From Craterostigma plantagineum (lineage: Eukaryota > Streptophyta > Magnoliopsida > Lamiales > Linderniaceae): a stretch of DNA of 64,000 nucleotides. Positions within the stretch are counted from its first letter, which is position 1. Every line of letters starts with the position of its first letter. Below, one piece after another: positions 46,201 through 56,887 of this stretch. Both the position numbers and the translations under genes were made by a program. The notes under the pieces are model-generated. The model did not search any database and was not told where the DNA came from. It saw nothing but the letters and a program-made list of their open reading frames with translations. The DNA lies in assembly GCA_027422505.1 (NCBI GenBank), contig JAPQWV010000012.1, forward strand, positions 25,096,269 to 25,160,268, given 5' to 3'.

Positions 46201-49200
46201 ATGGATGTTACAAGCTCAAACCATCTTGCCAAAGTCCCTGTCTTAGACGGTTCCAATTATGCGTATTGGAAGGTTCGTGTGCGCCAATGCATCAAGTCCA
46301 TAGATGTGCGAGCGTGGGAAGCTGTTCTCAACGGATACACTCCAACTCGATCCCCTCCAGATGCTGATGGCGAAGTAGTCGACAAGCCTATCGAACAGTG
46401 GACTATTGCTGAAAAGAATGCGGCCGAGTATAACGACAAAGCTCTTAATGCCATCTTCTCCTCGGTGGACATCTTCATGTTCAAAATCATTCAGAATTGT
46501 TCGACGGCAAAGAACGCTTGGGATCTACTTCAGAGGTACTGCGAAGGCGATGCGAGCGTGAGGGAAACCAAACTGCGCTATCTCCTCAATCAGTTTGAAA
46601 ACCTTAGAATGAAGGAAGACGAGGACATCACCACATACTTCGGGAAGATTTTGACGATTTCAAGCGAGTGTGCTAGCCTCGGAGATCCGATTGCAAATAA
46701 GATACTGGTTTCTAAAGCTTTACGTACGCTAACCGAAAAGTTTAATGTGAAGGTAGCGGCCGTTGAGGAAGCACATAACCTGTCCACGATGGAATTCAAC
46801 ACGTTGATGAACATCATGAAGAACTATGAGACCAACCTCGAAGACCAAAAGAGAGCTTCACGTGGCAAAAGCATTGCTCTAGTCAGTCAGTCATCCAAGG
46901 TGCAAACTGAAGTTGACCCTGACAATGATGAGGATATGGCTATGTTCGTGAAGAAATTCACAAAGTTCCTTCAGAAGAAGAATGTCGAGCAGAATGTTGG
47001 CCCAACATTCAGGAAGGGCCAGAATGCCAAAGCAGAACCTTCATCGGCGCCTCCCTTCTTCAAACACAATCCAGATGGAAAGAAGAAGAACATCAACTAC
47101 GAATCTGTAAGATGCTATGAATGTCAAGGATGGGGTCATTTTGCCAACGAGTGTGCAAATACACTCCGCAAGCACGGAAAAGCTATGTGGATCGATCTTT
47201 CCGATGATGAAGAGGAAGAACAGTATGCCAAGGAGACTAAGCAATCATCAGTGACCATGCAATCCTTCTCGGACGACGAAGATTATCAAATCGGTTTCAC
47301 TGCGGTAACTGATGTTGAGCCAACATCTGACTCAACATCTGAAAAACATATCATTTTCGATTATGATGATTCAAACTGTTTTGATGGGTTTTCTAGTTCT
47401 GATGATGCAGGTTTAGAAACTGATGTTCGTGAAGAAGTTCAGACGAATGAAGCCTTCAAACTGCTGTCCGCGGAGTATGCGAAGGAAAAGGCGAAAAACT
47501 CGGAACTGGAAGTAATCGTGAAAACGCTGACCGAGGAAAATGAGAAGAGCAAAAAGATGATCAAAAGCCTTCTAGAAGGGATGAACAAGGTGGAAGCCGT
47601 GTTGAAGAGAAAAGACAAGGAGATCGATAAACTTCAGAAGCAAGTCGATAAGGCTGACGAGACGTTCTCAAAATTGAACAAGGGTAAATCGATTCTTGAT
47701 GAGGTATTGTCAATAGGTATTTCTGATACTCATGGCTTAGGTTACAATTCACAGCATGTTCTAGATTCTGCCACTTACGATCGATCAAAGTTTGTTTTTG
47801 AAAATTCCCATGTTGCTAACGATCGATGTGAGACTGTGACTATTAAGAAAAGTATGAAGCATGCTGCTTGTAAGTCTAAGGATAGATCGTTTAAGTGTCA
47901 TTATCGTATGCAGCCTGGTCATATTAAACCATACTGCTGGAAATTGAAGGGGGAAATTTCTGCAAAGAAATCGATGTCGGCTGAAATGTCATCCAACATC
48001 CCGCTCAACATTGAGAAATCAGTGTTGAAAGGTGTGTCTGGAGAAAGTTCATCTGGCTCACCTTCAAATTCTGGTGGTCCAAATGCTGTTTTACCATCTA
48101 AGAAAGTTTGGTTAGAGAAATCTGTTCATAAATGCCATGTAGTATATACCTCCTTGCGAGCTAACGTGACAGGTTCTTGGTACTTCGATAGCGGGTGTTT
48201 CCGAAATATGACGGGTACCAAACAGTATATAAGTGATTACATGCCTTTACGGAGTGGATCTGTGACGTTTGGAGGAGGTGCTAAAGGAAGGATTCTTAGT
48301 CGAGATGACCTCGAGGACGTGTGCCAACTATCGAAAGACAAAGACGGTGTCATACTTGGGCATTACAAACTGGGCCACGTTAACTACCAAACATTGGAGC
48401 AGCTTATCAAGCATGAGGCGATCAGAGGCGTTCCGAAGCTTAAGGAGTTTGGTAAGGTTGTATGTGAGTCATGTTTAAAGGGTAAGAAAGTGCATGCTAG
48501 CCATAATGTTGATCAACATGTTACTCAATATTTTAAAACTGATAACTGTTTTCAGTTAATACACATGGATTTGATGGGCACGATAGCAGCAAGTAGTATT
48601 GGTGGTCGAAAATATGCTTATGTGCTGGTTGATGACTTGTTTAGATTTGCATGGATATTTTTTAGGGAAAAATCAGAATTGTTCGATTTTTTCAAAAACT
48701 TTTGTGATATGGTCAAGAATGATTTTCGTGGCCACATTTTTCATATTAGGACTGATCATGATAGAGAGCTTGAGACTCAGTTATTCTATGATTTCTGTGA
48801 TGAAAATAGTGCGTTCTTGAATGGCTATATTGATAAAGATATTTATGTTGAGCAGTCGAAAGGATTTGAAGATCCACATTTTTCTAATTATGTTTTTAAG
48901 TTGCAGAAAGTGCTTTATGGTCTAAGGCAGGCTCCTCGAGCTTGGTATGGTAGGTTGACTATGTTCCTACTTGAATTTGGGTTCGTGCAAGGTGAAGCCG
49001 ATCGAACACTCTTTGTAAAAAGAGTTGGTTCTCATATTTTAATAGCCCAGATTTATGTTGAAGATACTGTTTTTGGCTGTAGATCTCAGTCTATGATAGA
49101 CCAATTCCTACATGCTATGAATTCTACTTTCAAAATGAGTATAATTGGTGAACTAACTTTTTTCTTAGGCCTGCAGATTAAGCAAAGCAACGACGATATT

Positions 49201-49998
49201 TTCATGTCTCAGGAGAAGTATGTGAATAATAGAGTAAAGAAATTTGGAAAAGATACTGCCAAGGTAATGAAAACACCGATGGGTTCAACTCAGAAGGTAC
49301 GTAAAGGTAATGTTGGACAGAATGTTGACCCCACATCGTATAGTTCCATGATAGGCAGTCTATTATATCTTTCCGCTACTAGACCTGACATTATGTATAG
49401 CGTATGCGTATGTGCTAGATATCAGTCTGAGCCTAAAGTTTCCCATCTTAATGCTGTTAAGCGTATTTTTCGTCATGTGAGTGGATCGTGTAACCTAAGA
49501 TTGTGGTTCTCTAAAGATACTAATATGAGTCTCGTAGGCTACAGTGATGCTGATTGGGCAGGTGACGAGGATGATCGCAAGAGCACAAGTGACGGCTGTT
49601 TCTTCTTAGGTAACAATTTAGTTGCATGGTACAGTAAGAAACAGAATTGTGTGTCTTTATCTACTGTTGAGTCTGAGTATGTTGATGCGGGTAGTTGCTG
49701 TATGCAATTAATATGGTTGAATAGCATGTTGTGTGACTATGGTTTAGAGTGCGAGTCAGTCCTCATGTATTGTGATAACCTTAGTGCCATCAACATATCT
49801 AAGAATCCTATCCAGCATTCACGCACGAAGCATATAGATATAAGACATCATTTTCTGAGAGATATGGTAGAGAAAGAATTAGTGCGCATTCAGCATGTAG
49901 ACACGAAACATCAGTTAGCTGACATTTTCACGAAAGCATTGGATTTTGAAAGGTTTTCGGACCTGAAAAAATCCATAGGTTTGCATCAGTCTGTCTGA
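46201..49998 (+). CDS. Sirevirus gag-pol with internal integrase-RT deletion (1,265 aa)
   Basis: One open frame. Gag UBN2-type region at about residues 1-230; CCHC knuckle (C-Y-E-C-Q-G-W-G-H-F-A-N-E-C) near 304-317; acidic stretch; coiled coil at about 415-500; a second knuckle near 570-585 with one Cys replaced by Arg; protease DSG near 662; pre-integrase HC region near 720-765; integrase first D near 787 and second D near 850. At about residue 869-870 integrase runs directly into the reverse-transcriptase AFLNG block, so the integrase C-terminal half and the RT N-terminus are missing, in frame. The RT catalytic box is YVED, not YVDD (near 951). RNase H keeps its D, E, D, D residues. The product is full-length translatable but should be inactive for copying and integration. 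Confidence 0.93.
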   Translation: MDVTSSNHLAKVPVLDGSNYAYWKVRVRQCIKSIDVRAWEAVLNGYTPTRSPPDADGEVVDKPIEQWTIAEKNAAEYNDKALNAIFSSVDIFMFKIIQNCSTAKNAWDLLQRYCEGDASVRETKLRYLLNQFENLRMKEDEDITTYFGKILTISSECASLGDPIANKILVSKALRTLTEKFNVKVAAVEEAHNLSTMEFNTLMNIMKNYETNLEDQKRASRGKSIALVSQSSKVQTEVDPDNDEDMAMFVKKFTKFLQKKNVEQNVGPTFRKGQNAKAEPSSAPPFFKHNPDGKKKNINYESVRCYECQGWGHFANECANTLRKHGKAMWIDLSDDEEEEQYAKETKQSSVTMQSFSDDEDYQIGFTAVTDVEPTSDSTSEKHIIFDYDDSNCFDGFSSSDDAGLETDVREEVQTNEAFKLLSAEYAKEKAKNSELEVIVKTLTEENEKSKKMIKSLLEGMNKVEAVLKRKDKEIDKLQKQVDKADETFSKLNKGKSILDEVLSIGISDTHGLGYNSQHVLDSATYDRSKFVFENSHVANDRCETVTIKKSMKHAACKSKDRSFKCHYRMQPGHIKPYCWKLKGEISAKKSMSAEMSSNIPLNIEKSVLKGVSGESSSGSPSNSGGPNAVLPSKKVWLEKSVHKCHVVYTSLRANVTGSWYFDSGCFRNMTGTKQYISDYMPLRSGSVTFGGGAKGRILSRDDLEDVCQLSKDKDGVILGHYKLGHVNYQTLEQLIKHEAIRGVPKLKEFGKVVCESCLKGKKVHASHNVDQHVTQYFKTDNCFQLIHMDLMGTIAASSIGGRKYAYVLVDDLFRFAWIFFREKSELFDFFKNFCDMVKNDFRGHIFHIRTDHDRELETQLFYDFCDENSAFLNGYIDKDIYVEQSKGFEDPHFSNYVFKLQKVLYGLRQAPRAWYGRLTMFLLEFGFVQGEADRTLFVKRVGSHILIAQIYVEDTVFGCRSQSMIDQFLHAMNSTFKMSIIGELTFFLGLQIKQSNDDIFMSQEKYVNNRVKKFGKDTAKVMKTPMGSTQKVRKGNVGQNVDPTSYSSMIGSLLYLSATRPDIMYSVCVCARYQSEPKVSHLNAVKRIFRHVSGSCNLRLWFSKDTNMSLVGYSDADWAGDEDDRKSTSDGCFFLGNNLVAWYSKKQNCVSLSTVESEYVDAGSCCMQLIWLNSMLCDYGLECESVLMYCDNLSAINISKNPIQHSRTKHIDIRHHFLRDMVEKELVRIQHVDTKHQLADIFTKALDFERFSDLKKSIGLHQSV

Positions 49999-51210
49999 AT
50001 GTTGGTCCAACATTTGGATCAACATAGCATATGTCGAACTTGATTGTCACTGTTTTGATGTTTGATTTAATGTTCTCTCTGTTATTCTGTGAAATGATTT
50101 GACTCATCTAGACCGTTCCCTGAAATGACCCTCTAAAAAAAAAAAATTACGAAAAAAAAAAGAAAAAAAATATATATTATATGTATATTGCTCTGATTCT
50201 TTTTCAAGATATAGGTTCAGGTAATAAGTTTCCTAGGTGCACGGCATTCGCGGTGACGATGCACTCTTTGCGACAAAAATCCTAACCTTGATGATAAGGA
50301 TCTTATAAGGTCTGTGCATAATATTACTAGTTTATAATGAGGTAAGTAGGGCAGAAAATGAAAGGGAATTGAGTTTAGGGTGTTGAACAGAAAAGTCTCG
50401 AATTTCAGAGTAGAATGTTGAGTCTTATGTTGGGGCAACATATGTGACTGTCAGTTTGATCATGCTATATTTTTGTGCTTTCGTTTATGTGCATTAGTTT
50501 TTAGGTCAGCATTTGTTGGTTTCATGTGTCTAGTTTAGATATCTCTCAGAATTGCATTAGAACTCTCGAAGAACAGCGTGTTACACTTGGCTCAAGTGAT
50601 CCTCATTGTCGCTCAAACGGTTAGTCTCGCTCGATTCTATTATGACTTTTGACTTGGTATTTTTGGTTGAATCATGATCTGATTTGCTCCTATATTTTTT
50701 ATGACCGATTCTTCCATATACCATATTAGCTCCTTGTTTATTTAGACAGTTGTGACCTGATTCGACCTTATCCTCTAAACTGTCTAAATTATATTTGAGT
50801 GGCTCGCTGACATTACTCTCTGCCCCTATGTTTCTGATATAATTCACGGGTTATACATTCTGTGCTCATATCGATTTTTTTGGATTTATCTTTGATTTCT
50901 TTATGGCGAACTAACTTGTTTCTGAGTCTCAGAATGTTGGGCCAGATGTTACCTCAACATCTGCAAGTTGGCTAACAGAGAAGTTCTCTGTGTCTTTTCT
51001 TTCTTCCCAAAAAGGGGGAGAAGGTTGTGCGGATAAAAAGGGGGAGATAAGGACATTCAGTGGGAGCAGAATAAGGAGCCGAACAAACAGGGGGAGCTCG
51101 AGAAAGCATCAGAAGGAAACACCACTCCATTGAGAATTTTGCCTTCAGGGGGAGTTTTGGAACTTTTAAATCTGCACGGGTTTTGGGAAGAAAGATAAAA
51201 AGGGGGAGAT
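49999..51210 (+). other. Sirevirus 3' internal region with multiple purine tracts
   Basis: Non-coding in the element's sense, about 1.2 kb, with no env-like frame. A poly-A-rich stretch lies near 50,137-50,170. An 88-codon antisense frame (50,847-50,581) is open in both palindrome arms but has no recognisable domain. Repeated AGGGGGAG tracts occupy 51,005-51,210; the last, at about 51,198-51,210, abuts the LTR and should be the functional polypurine tract. Confidence 0.75.
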
Positions 51211-52136
51211 TGTTAATGTTGACGAGCTCAGCTTTGACAAATGTTGGGCTAACATTTCAGCCAACATTGGTGTCTGTCAACATTCGATTTTATCTTTCAT
51301 GCCCAAAACCGTTTAACCTTTTATTGTAGCTTTATTTACTGATATGCAGGACGTGGTAAAGTGCTGAAACGTGTCCAAACCGTGTGGAAAGCGTGTGGAG
51401 CTGCTTGAACGAATTTAGGAAGTGCAATTACCATAAATAGAAGATTTGAAGATCAAAAGAGATCAAGTCAAGCAACGACCAAGATTAGAAGATCTGAATA
51501 TCAAAGAGAATCATTCAACCAGCTGCCATAAATAGGAGATAAGGAATCGGCCAATAAGATGAGAAGATTCGAACTAAATATATATACTATATTTAGGGAG
51601 ATCTTCGAAGAGATATTTGAAGAGATATTCAAGGGATCTTTTTACCAATTCAAGAGAGAGCCAAGGTCTATAAATAAGAGTTATTTTCGAGCTGCAAATT
51701 ACGACTTTCGAGAGAACTTTCATGGAGCCACTTTGAGCGATATATTGAGCGTAAAATATGAGCGAAGCACACATTGTGTTTGAGCGATTTTTATAGATGT
51801 CGAGAGTCGTCTTTTAGCCTAGTATTGAACCTTCTGAAGTCTTAGTTCTTCGTAGGTTTTCAGGATCGTGTCGATTCTTTTTCTAGGCTTGTTTTTACTA
51901 TCTTCGGATAGTTGTTTTGCATCCATTGCTGTAGTGGAATTTTGCCTTGAGGCACGCAGCAAGTTTTTATAACTTGCTGCACAGATTTACATCCCGTGTT
52001 ATTTCAGTTTCGTCACTAAGTAGTTAGAATATTCCGTTGTGCACCTGAATGTTAGGTTGAGTGTTACCCCGACATCCTACCCAACATCTAGTTTATACTT
52101 AGTGTTTTACATCCATATCGTACCGGGACCACTTCA
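51211..52136 (+). repeat. 3' LTR of the left Sirevirus
   Basis: 926 bp; partner of 45,235-46,148; followed by the AATGT target duplication. Confidence 0.92.
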
Positions 52137-52379
52137 AATGTATTCAAACATCTCAACATTAAGAGATTCAAAATCAAACATGAAAATTGAAAAATATGTA
52201 CACATTGCAGCCAGACTTCCTTAGAAATGTCTAACAACTAAAGCAAACCTGTAGACGATCTTCAATTGCCGCAACACCAAGTATCTCAAAGTCATGCCCT
52301 ATCCTTTGGCAAACTTCAGCTACTCGCCACTAGAAGTCAATAAAACAAATTATTATATTTCTACATTGAAACAACAAGA

Positions 52380-52445
52380 CTCGCAAAGCCGTGCTCTGTC
52401 CTTCGACAAACTTGAGCTACTCTCCCACTTGAGAGTTATATCTTC
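52380..52445 (-). pseudogene. degenerate duplicate of a P4-ATPase exon
   Basis: Minus-strand sequence resembles the WRVAEVCQ exon at 52,329-52,249 (a GRVAQVCRRTEHGF-like reading) with a different end. It lies just 5' of that exon and lacks a clean splice frame, so it looks like a partial tandem duplication. A CTTGAGAGTTATATCT direct repeat lies close by (52,430-52,482). Confidence 0.6.
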
Positions 52446-53231
52446 TTTTTTTTTTTCCCAACGACTTGAGAGTTATATCTACCAAGCAGGAAAAAAAAAA
52501 AGAAACCGACCACTGCAGAGGGTTTTTGTGGTCTGACTAATAAGTGCTAACACCAAGTTTATAAATTGTTTCAACGAGTTTATTCGTCAGAGCAGATAAG
52601 TACTGAAGAAAAATAGTTGTTTAGAGATCTTGATATATTTGTCTTGATCCTTTCGTTGGCATTCTCGACAATCACAGTTTCGGTTTAAGTTAAATGGAAT
52701 CGTGTGTTGCACTAAACTCCCGTTGCAATCAAACAGGCCAATTATTGACCACTTCAATCAAACAGGTCAAATCTCGATTTCACGTGGCATGTATTAGTTC
52801 CGGCTTCGATTGCTATGTAAGAGTCAACAAAACTATAATTAGTATTTAGATCAAGCCAAGGGAAAAACATGACCGGATCCGCTTTGGAAGATAGAGAACC
52901 ATTCTGTGCAAAAGCAATTACTAAAAAAAGATGGATGATAGAGAAACCATGAAGAACCATTCTTTGTGAAACCAATAACTAAAAGAAGATGGATCATGGA
53001 AAGCCTCTTCTTTGTTCATGTAGATGGGATTCCTTTGTATGACAATGAAATCCCCAAATGCTTGGTTTTGTTTTCTCGATCTGTCTTTTGTTTGGATTAG
53101 GCTTTGGAATCACAGGCAAATGATGACCAGAGCTCCGTAGTAATTCCGAAGTCGACACGCATTTATGTTATAGGTAGAAATAACCAAGACAGATAGAACA
53201 TCAATCAAAAGACCCATCACCCATCGTCATG
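52446..53231. other. non-coding DNA inside the left arm
   Basis: No recognised gene. A 73-codon minus frame (52,975-52,754) has no known motif. A short internal duplication of an AGAACCATTCT-containing segment lies at about 52,900-52,990. The missing upstream P4-ATPase exons are not found here. Confidence 0.6.
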
Positions 53232-54351
53232 ATCATGGTTCGCCGTCGCGGCGTTAACTCGGCCGTATCGCCCGCTCCGTAACGGGATCGCCGCCGGCCG
53301 CGCCAAAGATACGGGTTGGCGCGGTTATGGTCTTGCCGCGGCTAGATCTCGGACGTAGCGGTGAGATCTCGGCCGGGTCGGGACGGAGCGGACGATTATC
53401 GGTGTAACGTCCGAAATATCGGCGATTCGATCTCACTTTTTTTTCTTCTGCAACTTACCTCCATTGATGAACTGATAAGCTTAGAATAGAAGACAGGCGG
53501 CGGCGTTAGGTTAGATAAAGCCGATGGAGTGTTTTTCAATTTTAGACATTGGGCTGTTAACTAATATCATGGTTACAAAGGCCCAATTGTTAATCAAACA
53601 ATTACAAATTACTGAAAATAAAAAAATTCTCAAGCATGTAAAATTTATTGATAACTTTTTAACTAAATCTAATGACATGAGTTAAATATACTAGCAGAAA
53701 ATCTAAATATAATATGTATAATCTTGTGATATTGAAACAAATTAGAAGATATTTCACAAACATTATGTATTGTAATTGGTAAAACACATATATAATATAT
53801 ATATTATTATTCAAACGTTATGTATTATAATTGGTAAAAACACATATATAAATATATGTTATTATTATTTACATAATATGTATAATCTTGTGATATTGAA
53901 ACAAATTAGAAGATATTTCACAAACATTATGTATTGTAATTGGTAAAACACATATATCAATATATATTATTATTCAAACATTATGTATTATAATTGGTAA
54001 AACACATATATAAATATATGTTATTATTATTTACATAATATGTATAATCTTGTGATATTGAAATAAATTAGAAGATATTTCACGAACATTATGTATTGTA
54101 ATTGGTAAAACACATATATAAATATATATTATTATTCAAACATTATGTATTATAATTGGTAAAACACATATATAAATATATATTATTATTATTATTTAAC
54201 ATTATGTATACTGGTAAACACATATATAAATATATATTATTATTATCTTTGCAAAATTTGCGTATCGCCCGCGACCGATACGCGATAATGCAACGTATCT
54301 GAATTGCTCGTGTCCGCATCAGCGTCCGCGACCGCAACGGCGAACCATGAT
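53232..54351. mobile_element. TIR DNA element, left copy
   Basis: Ends ATCATGGTTCGCCGTCGCG (53,232) and, inverted, ATCATGGTTCGCCGTTGCG (54,351), an imperfect TIR of about 19 bp. GC-rich ends flank an AT-rich interior with a tandem repeat of about 165 bp (starts near 53,713, 53,878 and 54,040). No transposase. The target duplication is not clear, so the superfamily is undetermined. Confidence 0.65.
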
Positions 54352-54673
54352 GTCGGGAATTACGACGACGGTGTTTGAGGCTGCGAAGGGAAAGATAGTC
54401 GATGCGTCTACTGCGTTGAACGGCCGGACGCTGCGCGACGTGCGCTACAAGCTGCTGAGAAGGCGGAGGTTGAAGTGGAGGATTCGAACATGACAATGCT
54501 AATGCAATCTAGGATAGCTAAGGAAAAGGTCAGGACGCCATCATGTTGATGGGAGAAGCAATTGCTGCGGCGGACCACGCTTCTGCGGCGGCGGCCCGCG
54601 CTGCTGCGGTAGCGGAGTATAGTAGAACCTTGCATTTCCCGTATCTTCAGACAATATATTAGTAGTATCATGA
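54352..54673 (+). other. palindrome spacer
   Basis: Unique DNA between the arms, GC-rich. On the plus strand it reads like degraded coding sequence: a Lys/Arg-rich segment, then an Ala-rich segment (codons of the MLMGEAIAAADHAS type, about 54,540-54,610) in another frame. I do not recognise the source protein. Confidence 0.6.
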
Positions 54674-55793
54674 CCATGGTTCGCCGTTAGCGGTCGCGGA
54701 CGCTGATGCGGACACGAGCAATTCAGATACGTTGCATTATCGCGTATCGGTCGCGGGCGATACGCAAATTTTGCAAAGATAATAATAATATATATTTATA
54801 TATGTGTTTACCAGTATACATAATGTTAAATAATAATAATAATATATATTTATATATGTGTTTTACCAATTATAATACATAATGTTTGAATAATAATATA
54901 TATTTATATATGTGTTTTACCAATTACAATACATAATGTTTGTGAAATATCTTCTAATTTATTTCAATATCACAAGATTATACATATTATGTAAATAATA
55001 ATAACATATATTTATATATGTGTTTTACCAATTATAATACATAATGTTTGAATAATAATAATATATATTGATATATGTGTTTTACCAATTACAATACATA
55101 ATGTTTGTGAAATATCTTCTAATTTGTTTCAATATCACGAGATTATACATATTATGTAAATAATAATAACATATATTTATATATGTGTTTTACCAATTAT
55201 AATACATAATGTTTGAATAATAATATATATTTATATATGTGTTTTACCAATTACAATACATAATGTTTGTGAAATATCTTCTAATTTGTTTCAATATCAC
55301 AAGATTATACATATTATATTTAGATTTTCTGCTAGTATATTTAACTCATGTCATTAGATTTAGTTAAAAAGTTATCAATAAATTTTACATGCTTGAGAAT
55401 TTTTTATTTTCAGTAATTTGTAATTGTTTGATTAACAATTGGGCCTTTGTAACCATGATATTAGTTAACAGCCCAATGTCTAAAATTGAAAAACACTCCA
55501 TCGGCTTTATCTAACCTAATGCCGCCGCCTGTCTTCTATTCTAAGCTTATCAGTTCATCAATGGAGGTAAGTTGCAGAAGAAAAAAAAGTGAGATCGAAT
55601 CGCCGATATTTCGGACGTTACACCGATAATCGTCCGCTCCGTCCCGACCCGGCCGAGATCTCACCGCTACGTCCGAGATCTAGCCGCGGCAAGACCATAA
55701 CCGCGCCAACCCGTATCTTTGGCGCGGCCGGCGGCGATCCCGTTACGGAGCGGGCGATACGGCCGAGTTAACGCCGCGACGGCGAACCATGAT
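54674..55793. mobile_element. TIR DNA element, right copy (inverted)
   Basis: Reverse complement of 53,232-54,351 with small differences in the AT-rich tandem repeat and a few substitutions. The two copies face each other across the spacer. Confidence 0.65.
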
Positions 55794-56694
55794 CATGACG
55801 ATGGGTGATGGGTCTTTTGATTGATGTTCTATCTGTCTTGGTTATTTCTACCTATAACATAAATGCGTGTCGACTTCGGAATTACTACGGAGCTCTGGTC
55901 ATCATTTGCCTGTGATTCCAAAGCCTAATCCAAACAAAAGACAGATCGAGAAAACAAAACCAAGCATTTGGGGATTTCATTGTCATACAAAGGAATCCCA
56001 TCTACATGAACAAAGAAGAGGCTTTCCATGATCCATCTTCTTTTAGTTATTGGTTTCACAAAGAATGGTTCTTCATGGTTTCTCTATCATCCATCTTTTT
56101 TAGTAATTGCTTTTGCACAGAATGGTTCTCTATCTTCCAAAGCGGATCCGGTCATGTTTTTCCCTTGGCTTGATCTAAATACTAATTATAGTTTTGTTGA
56201 CTCTTACATAGCAATCGAAGCCGGAACTAATACATGCCACGTGAAATCGAGATTTGACCTGTTTGATTGAAGTGGTCAATAATTGGCCTGTTTGATTGCA
56301 ACGGGAGTTTAGTGCAACACACGATTCCATTTAACTTAAACCGAAACTGTGATTGTCGAGAATGCCAACGAAAGGATCAAGACAAATATATCAAGATCTC
56401 TAAACAACTATTTTTCTTCAGTACTTATCTGCTCTGACGAATAAACTCGTTGAAACAATTTATAAACTTGGTGTTAGCACTTATTAGTCAGACCACAAAA
56501 ACCCTCTGCAGTGGTCGGTTTCTTTTTTTTTTTCCTGCTTGGTAGATATAACTCTCAAGTCGTTGGGAAAAAAAAAAAGAAGATATAACTCTCAAGTGGG
56601 AGAGTAGCTCAAGTTTGTCGAAGGACAGAGCACGGCTTTGCGAGTCTTGTTGTTTCAATGTAGAAATATAATAATTTGTTTTATTGACTTCTAG
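55794..56694. other. non-coding DNA inside the right arm
   Basis: Mirror of 52,330-53,231. Includes the degenerate exon duplicate (about 56,580-56,645). No gene. Confidence 0.6.
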
Positions 56695-56887
56695 TGGCGA
56701 GTAGCTGAAGTTTGCCAAAGGATAGGGCATGACTTTGAGATACTTGGTGTTGCGGCAATTGAAGATCGTCTACAGGTTTGCTTTAGTTGTTAGACATTTC
56801 TAAGGAAGTCTGGCTGCAATGTGTACATATTTTTCAATTTTCATGTTTGATTTTGAATCTCTTAATGTTGAGATGTTTGAATACATT

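Larger units (their letters stand above)
45235..52136 (+). mobile_element. Sirevirus-type Ty1/copia element, left copy
   Basis: LTRs 45,235-46,148 and 51,211-52,136 (TGTTAATG to CACTTCA), flanked by AATGT at 45,230-45,234 and 52,137-52,141. Initiator-Met primer-binding site at 46,152-46,164. Several AGGGGGAG purine tracts precede the 3' LTR (about 51,009, 51,037, 51,089, 51,147 and 51,200), a Sirevirus hallmark. A long gag with coiled coil also fits. It is inserted in a P4-ATPase intron, opposite to that gene's direction. Confidence 0.94.
42353..52329 (-). pseudogene. ALA2: P4-ATPase (ALA2-like phospholipid flippase), 5'-truncated and frameshifted
   Basis: P4-ATPases flip phospholipids across endomembranes. 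Minus-strand exons present: 52329-52249 (WRVAEVCQ to IEDRLQ), 45204-45091 (AGINFWMLTGDKQ), 44920-44814, 44380-44249 (VTPSQKAQ), 44117-43964 (the [11 protein letters not shown] hinge), 43775-43658, 43577-43404, 43284-43233, 43129-43002, 42919-42769 and 42673-42353, the last ending in the conserved NCKDN tail. These cover the P-domain end and the C-terminal membrane half. The DKTG phosphorylation site and N-terminal half are absent because the gene runs into the palindrome. Exon 45204-45091 is 7 bp shorter than expected after VPE, which shifts the frame. The Sirevirus at 45,235-52,136 sits in the intron after RLQ. Exons 3' of the lesion keep open frames and clean splice sites. Confidence 0.88.
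45007..54350 (+). repeat. left arm of a giant palindrome
   Basis: Pairs as reverse complement with 54,675-64,000. Paired coordinates sum to about 109,025 near the centre, drifting to about 109,008 at the outer end through small indels. It carries P4-ATPase exons, the Sirevirus, an exon-like duplicate and a TIR element. The left end is set by the window end on the other side, so the true arm is longer. Confidence 0.93.

Noticed and set aside
53254..53436. 60-codon Arg/Pro-rich frame in both TIR elements
   Set aside because: Lies in the GC-rich end of the element with no homology; mirrored at 55,589-55,771 only because of the palindrome.
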